The position numbers and the translations under genes were made by a program. A stretch of DNA of 64,000 nucleotides from Allium sativum (Eukaryota > Streptophyta > Magnoliopsida > Asparagales > Amaryllidaceae), in assembly GCA_030737875.1 (NCBI GenBank), contig CM060912.1:201389231-201453230 (forward strand), given 5' to 3'. The notes beneath the pieces were generated by a model, which worked only from the letters and a program-made list of their open reading frames with translations, ran no database searches and was not told the origin of the DNA. Shown here piece by piece: positions 60,632 to 64,000 of this stretch. Every line of letters starts with the position of its first letter. Positions within the stretch are counted from its first letter, which is position 1.

Positions 60632-61489
60632 TAGCCTGTTTTGACTCCGAATTTTTGAATTTTAATTTTCTGAAATCTGTTTTGAATTTTCTGAAACTTC
60701 CGATGGCCATAACTTCTTCATACGAAGTCCAATTCACGCAAACTAGGACTCTATTTCAACCAGAATTCTGAGACGAACACAATGGCGCAACCCGTTTCCC
60801 ACAATTCTCACGTCTGAGATTAGTTATTCTTTAATTTGTGGATATTAATATTAACAGAATTTCGAGGTGTTACACTTTGCTATTCAATATATAAAAATCA
60901 TATTTTTACTATGCTATTCAATATATAAAAATCGAATTTTTACTTTGCTATTCAATATATAAAAATCGAATTTTTACTTCGCTATTCAATATATAAAAAT
61001 CGAATTTTTTACTTCGCTATTCAATATATAAAAATCATATTTTTACTATGCTATTTAATATATAAAAATCGAATTTTTACTTTGCTATTCAATATATAAA
61101 AATCATATTTTTATATTTCTACTTTAACAAAAACCATTTTTTTTAATATGCCACTAGTATAAAAATTATATTTTTAACTTTTCTATATTATAAAAATTAT
61201 ATTTTTAATCTTCTCATATAATAAAAATCTCACCTTTATTATATAAAAACCTCGTCTTTCCTTATTTAAAAATCACGTCTTTCTCCATATAAAAATCACG
61301 TCTTTTTATTTAAAAAAAAACAAACTTTCCTCTAAACAAAAATCAAATCTCTTGCTGTAAAAAACTAACTTTGTTCATGTTCATTCATTCATAGATATAA
61401 AGGAAGAAAACTCGAATTTAAAAACAATGCCTTAAAATAAAATAAAAGAGGGCTTAATGTTTTTTTTCTTTGACCAGAGGAGGATGGGG

Positions 61490-61780
61490 TCTTCACGGGA
61501 GGTGGCGCCGGAGTGGGTGGTGGCGCGCCAGGGGGTTGAACGGCGGAAGGGTGGTCGGCGTCGAAGTGGAGCGCGGTGGGCGGAGATGGAAAGGGCAGCA
61601 TCGGTCTTCGATTTGGGGTGTGGTGGGTTCGTGGATCGAGATTGAAGAGGAAGAAGGAAGAAGGGGCGGATGCGAGAGAGGGGGTGGTGGCGCACCCACG
61701 ACGGTGGCGCGGGCAACGACGAGGGGGAGGGGGGCGACGATCTCGATCGTGGGTCTGAGGAGAAGAAGGAGGGGGGGGGG
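61490..61780 (-). other. GC-rich cassette in C right LTR
   Basis: Counterpart of 42040-42330. A sense-direction frame (61785-61432, 117 codons; P/S/R-rich, starting MPPPPSFFSSDPRSRS) spans it. The left copy has a shorter version because of indels. It has no family I recognise; a leader rather than a gene is more likely. Confidence 0.5.
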
Positions 61781-62689
61781 GGCAAAGCTTATATATTAAT
61801 TATTTAATTATTTAATTGCCCCTTTAAAGTTGACTTTTCTTTCGAATCCCAAATCGAGCCCAACGACTGTCGTCCATAGCTAATTACCCCCATTCCGAAC
61901 ACAATGGGATATGTATCATAAGCTGATTCGCTTGTTACGATCATTTTCCATTGAATTTACATTTAATTCTATATATTCTATTTTAAACATGCATTTCAAT
62001 TTACTGGGGTCACACACTAACTCGGAAAATTCCAAAAAATATTTCCTAGCTTCGTATTGACGATACGGTCCTAACAAAACTACTTTCGTCAAATTCTGAG
62101 ACCGTTTGAAAAATGGCCATTTTCCAGTCGATTAAAATCAACTGAAACTGGTCAAACGCGTTTTCCTTCGCCACACTCACATATTGAGTCGAAAAATTAT
62201 GAAATTTGGAATCTAGCAATAACTTTACATCACGGACCCAACAAAAGTGGTTTTGTCGTAATCCGAGATCGTTTGGAAAATTTCCATTTTTAAGGGCCTG
62301 AATTCTATAGCGACTATTCAGAATTTTCAACTGGACATATCTTTTGATTCCCGCTATGAAATTTTGATTTTTCGGATTCGTTGGAAAGATATTATCAATT
62401 AGATTCAATCATTTTTGGTTTCACTAAAATCCGGTTTATTTTGCACCCGGTACATTCATTTGAAGTTTGAAATCGAATTATCAAACTACCGCGCCATTTT
62501 CAATTCCTTTTATATTATAAATAATTATTTATATTCTAACGACGAGCTATATAATATATACGTTCGAATTCTATTCAAAATAAATTTCTCGTCGATATTA
62601 TTTAAAATAATTCATTTTAAATAATCAAAATTCGCTAAAATTGCCAAAATAAATTTTTTTAAACTGGCCCAGATTTCCGGGTTATTACA

Positions 62690-62780
62690 ACAGTATCCTA
62701 AATATACATCTATTTGGTGGCGGAGAATTTATTCTCTTTCTTAACACCCTTCTCTAAGACGTATGAGCTTAGAGGTTATA
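62690..62780 (+). repeat. Element E fragment 3
   Basis: After the second ACAGT the E end module resumes (AAATATACATCTATTTGG, GGCGGAGAATTTATTC, CTAAGACGTATGAGCT), matching D 3836-3915, then stops at I. Confidence 0.78.
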
Positions 62781-64000
62781 TGTAACGACCCAGAATTTTG
62801 GGGCCAACTTAAAATTTTTATTTTAGAAAATCTAATGGACTTTAATGTTTAAAATAATTTATTTCAAATAGGAACGACTAAAAATTAATTTTAAAACAAA
62901 TAAATTCGATTTAATTATAAAAGGAGTTTAAAACAGCGCTGCAGTTTGAAAATTTGATTTTAAACTTCAACTAAATGTACAGGATTCAAATTAAATCGGA
63001 TTTCAGTAAAACCAGAAATATTTAAATCTGTTTAATCATATCTTTCTAACGAATCTAAAAAATTGAAATTTCGTTTTAAAAATTAGAAGTTATGCCCAGT
63101 TTAAAATTTAGAAAAGTCGCTGTAGAATTTATATATATTTTAATATAATATATTGGCCTTGAAAATCGCCATTTTTCAAACGACCTCTGTTTTTGACGAA
63201 ACCACTTTTGTTGGAACCGGAATGTCAAATTATTACTAGATTTCACTTTTCATAATTTTTCGAATTAATATGTGAGCGTGGCAGAGGAAAATGTGTTTTG
63301 ATTGTTTTAGTCAAATTTAATCGACTTGAAAAAGGCCATTTTTCAAACAGTCTCAGAATTCGACGAAATTAGTCTCGTTAGGACCGTATCGTCAAAACAT
63401 AACTAGAAATAATTTTTCTGTAATTTTTCTAGTCAGTATGTGGCCCCGGTAATTTAAAATGTACGTTTGAATTTAATAATTAAATGATTTTTAATTAAAT
63501 TTAAAGAAAAACATATCGTAACAGCCGAATTGGGTTACGAGGCATATTCCATTGTGTCCGGAATATGGGTATTTGCCTGGGTTCAACTCTAGTTGGGCTT
63601 GATTCAGAGTTATTAAGAATTAACAGGCCCTTTTAGAATTAAAAAACTATAATATTATATTTATAACCCTAATTTACACTAAAACCCTAATTTCAATTTG
63701 AAGGCCGCCGCCGTTCTATTCTTTCAATGGCTACGAGAGCACAATATTTCATGATCCAAAATATCTCAATCCAACGCGAGATAGAAGATAACTATAAAAC
63801 CAAATTAAAGAGGGGTTCAAGGTCCACATCTTGTACAGTCATGATTGGATTTAACTTCGTGGGTTGCTGGAAATTGGAGTGGGAATACCGCGACTTCGGG
63901 GCGGATTTCGAGGAGGTAGGGGCCGCCGAGGTGGATGAGCTTGGGGGCGGAGGAAGGTGGCGGTCGGTGCTCTGACGTGGTGGGTTCGGATCAAACTCCG
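62781..64000 (+). repeat. Element I: start of another forward LTR, runs off the window
   Basis: Starts TGTAACGACCCAGAATT right after TTATA (62776-62780), its probable target site. The first 650 bp follow the start module of E and F (CGACTAAAAATTAATTTTAA, TTAGGACCGTATCGTC). A TATTTATAACCC stretch near 63657-63668 followed by a GC-rich region resembles a TATA box and leader. The rest lies outside the window. Confidence 0.7.
63727..63975 (+). other. Short open frame in the GC-rich part of element I
   Basis: 82 codons starting with ATG about 60 bp after a TATA-like stretch: MATRAQYFMIQ, then a basic segment, then an acidic/glycine-rich end. I recognise no family. It lies where the other giant LTRs have their GC-rich cassette, so it may be only a leader. 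A captured host gene fragment is possible but unsupported. Confidence 0.25.

Larger units (their letters stand above)
59042..60874 (-). mobile_element. 1.83 kb chromovirus deletion derivative with RT-RNase H core
   Basis: Flanked by perfect CTTTG duplications (59037-59041 and 60875-60879). The ends are TGTAACACC and GGTGTTACA, a perfect 9-bp inverted terminal match. Read in reverse it starts with roughly 480 bp of an LTR like that of A and B (promoter region with GTCGAC palindromes), passes directly into RT, RNase H and the first part of integrase, and ends in only the last few bases of an LTR. PBS, gag, protease, most of integrase and nearly all of the second LTR are missing. It is a third chromovirus-like subfamily, distinct from A and B. 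Confidence 0.88.
58906..61107 (-). repeat. 34-bp tandem array in C right LTR, split by insertion
   Basis: Array units lie at 58906-59041 and resume at 60875. The CTTTG duplicated by the insertion is the last five bases of one repeat unit. Unit order matches the left LTR with small differences. Confidence 0.88.
37099..62689 (-). mobile_element. Element C: giant-LTR non-autonomous retrotransposon (6.2 kb LTRs, 1 kb internal)
   Basis: Target duplications ACAGT at 37094-37098 and 62690-62694 are perfect. The LTRs are 37099-43290 (6,192 bp) and 54644-62689 (6,208 bp after removing the 1.8 kb insertion and its duplicated site). After removal of element B the internal domain is only about 1.05 kb, equivalent to that of D, with PBS and polypurine tract but no coding region. 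The element without insertions is about 13.4 kb, over 90 percent LTR. By eye the LTRs are very similar, differing mainly by indels in repeats and in the GC-rich cassette. Its proteins must come from another gypsy element. Confidence 0.92.
54644..62689 (-). repeat. Right LTR of C (5' LTR in its own sense), interrupted
   Basis: Homologous throughout to 37099-43290. It is interrupted at 59042-60874 by a chromovirus derivative inside the 34-bp array. The TTTCAAATAT repeat (58074-58196) has one more copy than in the left LTR. The frames near 55333-55584 and 56162-56446 recur in the left LTR but have no recognisable protein character. Confidence 0.92.
25165..62780 (+). mobile_element. Element E: forward giant LTR carrying three later insertions
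   Basis: E is visible as 25165-25831, 34103-37098 and 62695-62780, joined through perfect 5-bp duplications at the Athila-type element (CTGCT) and C (ACAGT). It begins GGTAACAACCCGAATT, an LTR start with its first T changed to G. The module order matches F, including the duplicated end module. It is cut again at 62780 by element I, where about 1.2 kb of LTR would still be expected, giving a full LTR near 5 kb. Whether it is a solo LTR or part of a complete element cannot be seen. Confidence 0.78.

Overview
This window is plant nuclear DNA, probably from an angiosperm with a large repeat-rich genome. It is AT-rich and almost entirely a nest of LTR retrotransposons inserted into one another. 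The evidence is Ty3/gypsy and Ty1/copia gag and pol domains, plant-type primer binding sites (initiator tRNA-Met type TGGTATCAGAGC; a TGGCGCCGTTGCCGGGGA site of the Athila kind) and perfect 5-bp target duplications around most elements. I found no host gene, rRNA, tRNA or CRISPR. The species cannot be named from the sequence.

Layout, left to right. (1) 1-5174: element D (+), a non-autonomous gypsy-type element with a 3.6 kb LTR around a 1.04 kb non-coding internal domain; its 5' end lies outside the window. (2) D and element A both sit inside a reverse-oriented giant LTR, F (5175-5426 plus 15158-20395). A (5427-15152, +, TSD TCCTC) is a chromovirus-like gypsy element with 3.1 kb LTRs, a frameshifted gag and a pol that has lost reverse transcriptase. 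(3) 20396-23234: a decayed reverse-strand copia element, cut on the left by F and on the right by H. (4) 23235-24130: H, an unclassified LTR-like segment, then G (24131-25164), the start of another reverse giant LTR. (5) From 25165: E, a forward giant LTR that carries three further insertions: an Athila-type element with a long gag-protease frame and no RT or integrase (25832-34097, TSD CTGCT), element C (37099-62689, TSD ACAGT), and I (62781 to the window end).

Element C (reverse) is the most striking object. Its two LTRs are about 6.2 kb each and flank only about 1.05 kb of internal sequence once later insertions are removed. Inside C lie element B (43586-53888, reverse, TSD ATCAT), a relative of A with an open 377-codon gag, and a 1.83 kb deletion derivative of another chromovirus (59042-60874, TSD CTTTG) that keeps RT, RNase H and the start of integrase but neither full LTR. 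The nest is up to six levels deep: copia > H > G > E > C > B.

The elements probably depend on each other. D, C, E, F and G carry only cis signals (LTR ends, PBS, polypurine tract where visible) and must use proteins from elsewhere. Their LTRs share an ordered set of modules, including a roughly 46-nt imperfect hairpin present two or three times per LTR and a GC-rich cassette that differs between subfamilies. The chromovirus-like LTRs carry E2F-like palindromes and GTCGAC palindromes upstream of the TATA box, and the Athila-type LTR has a telobox just upstream of its TATA box.
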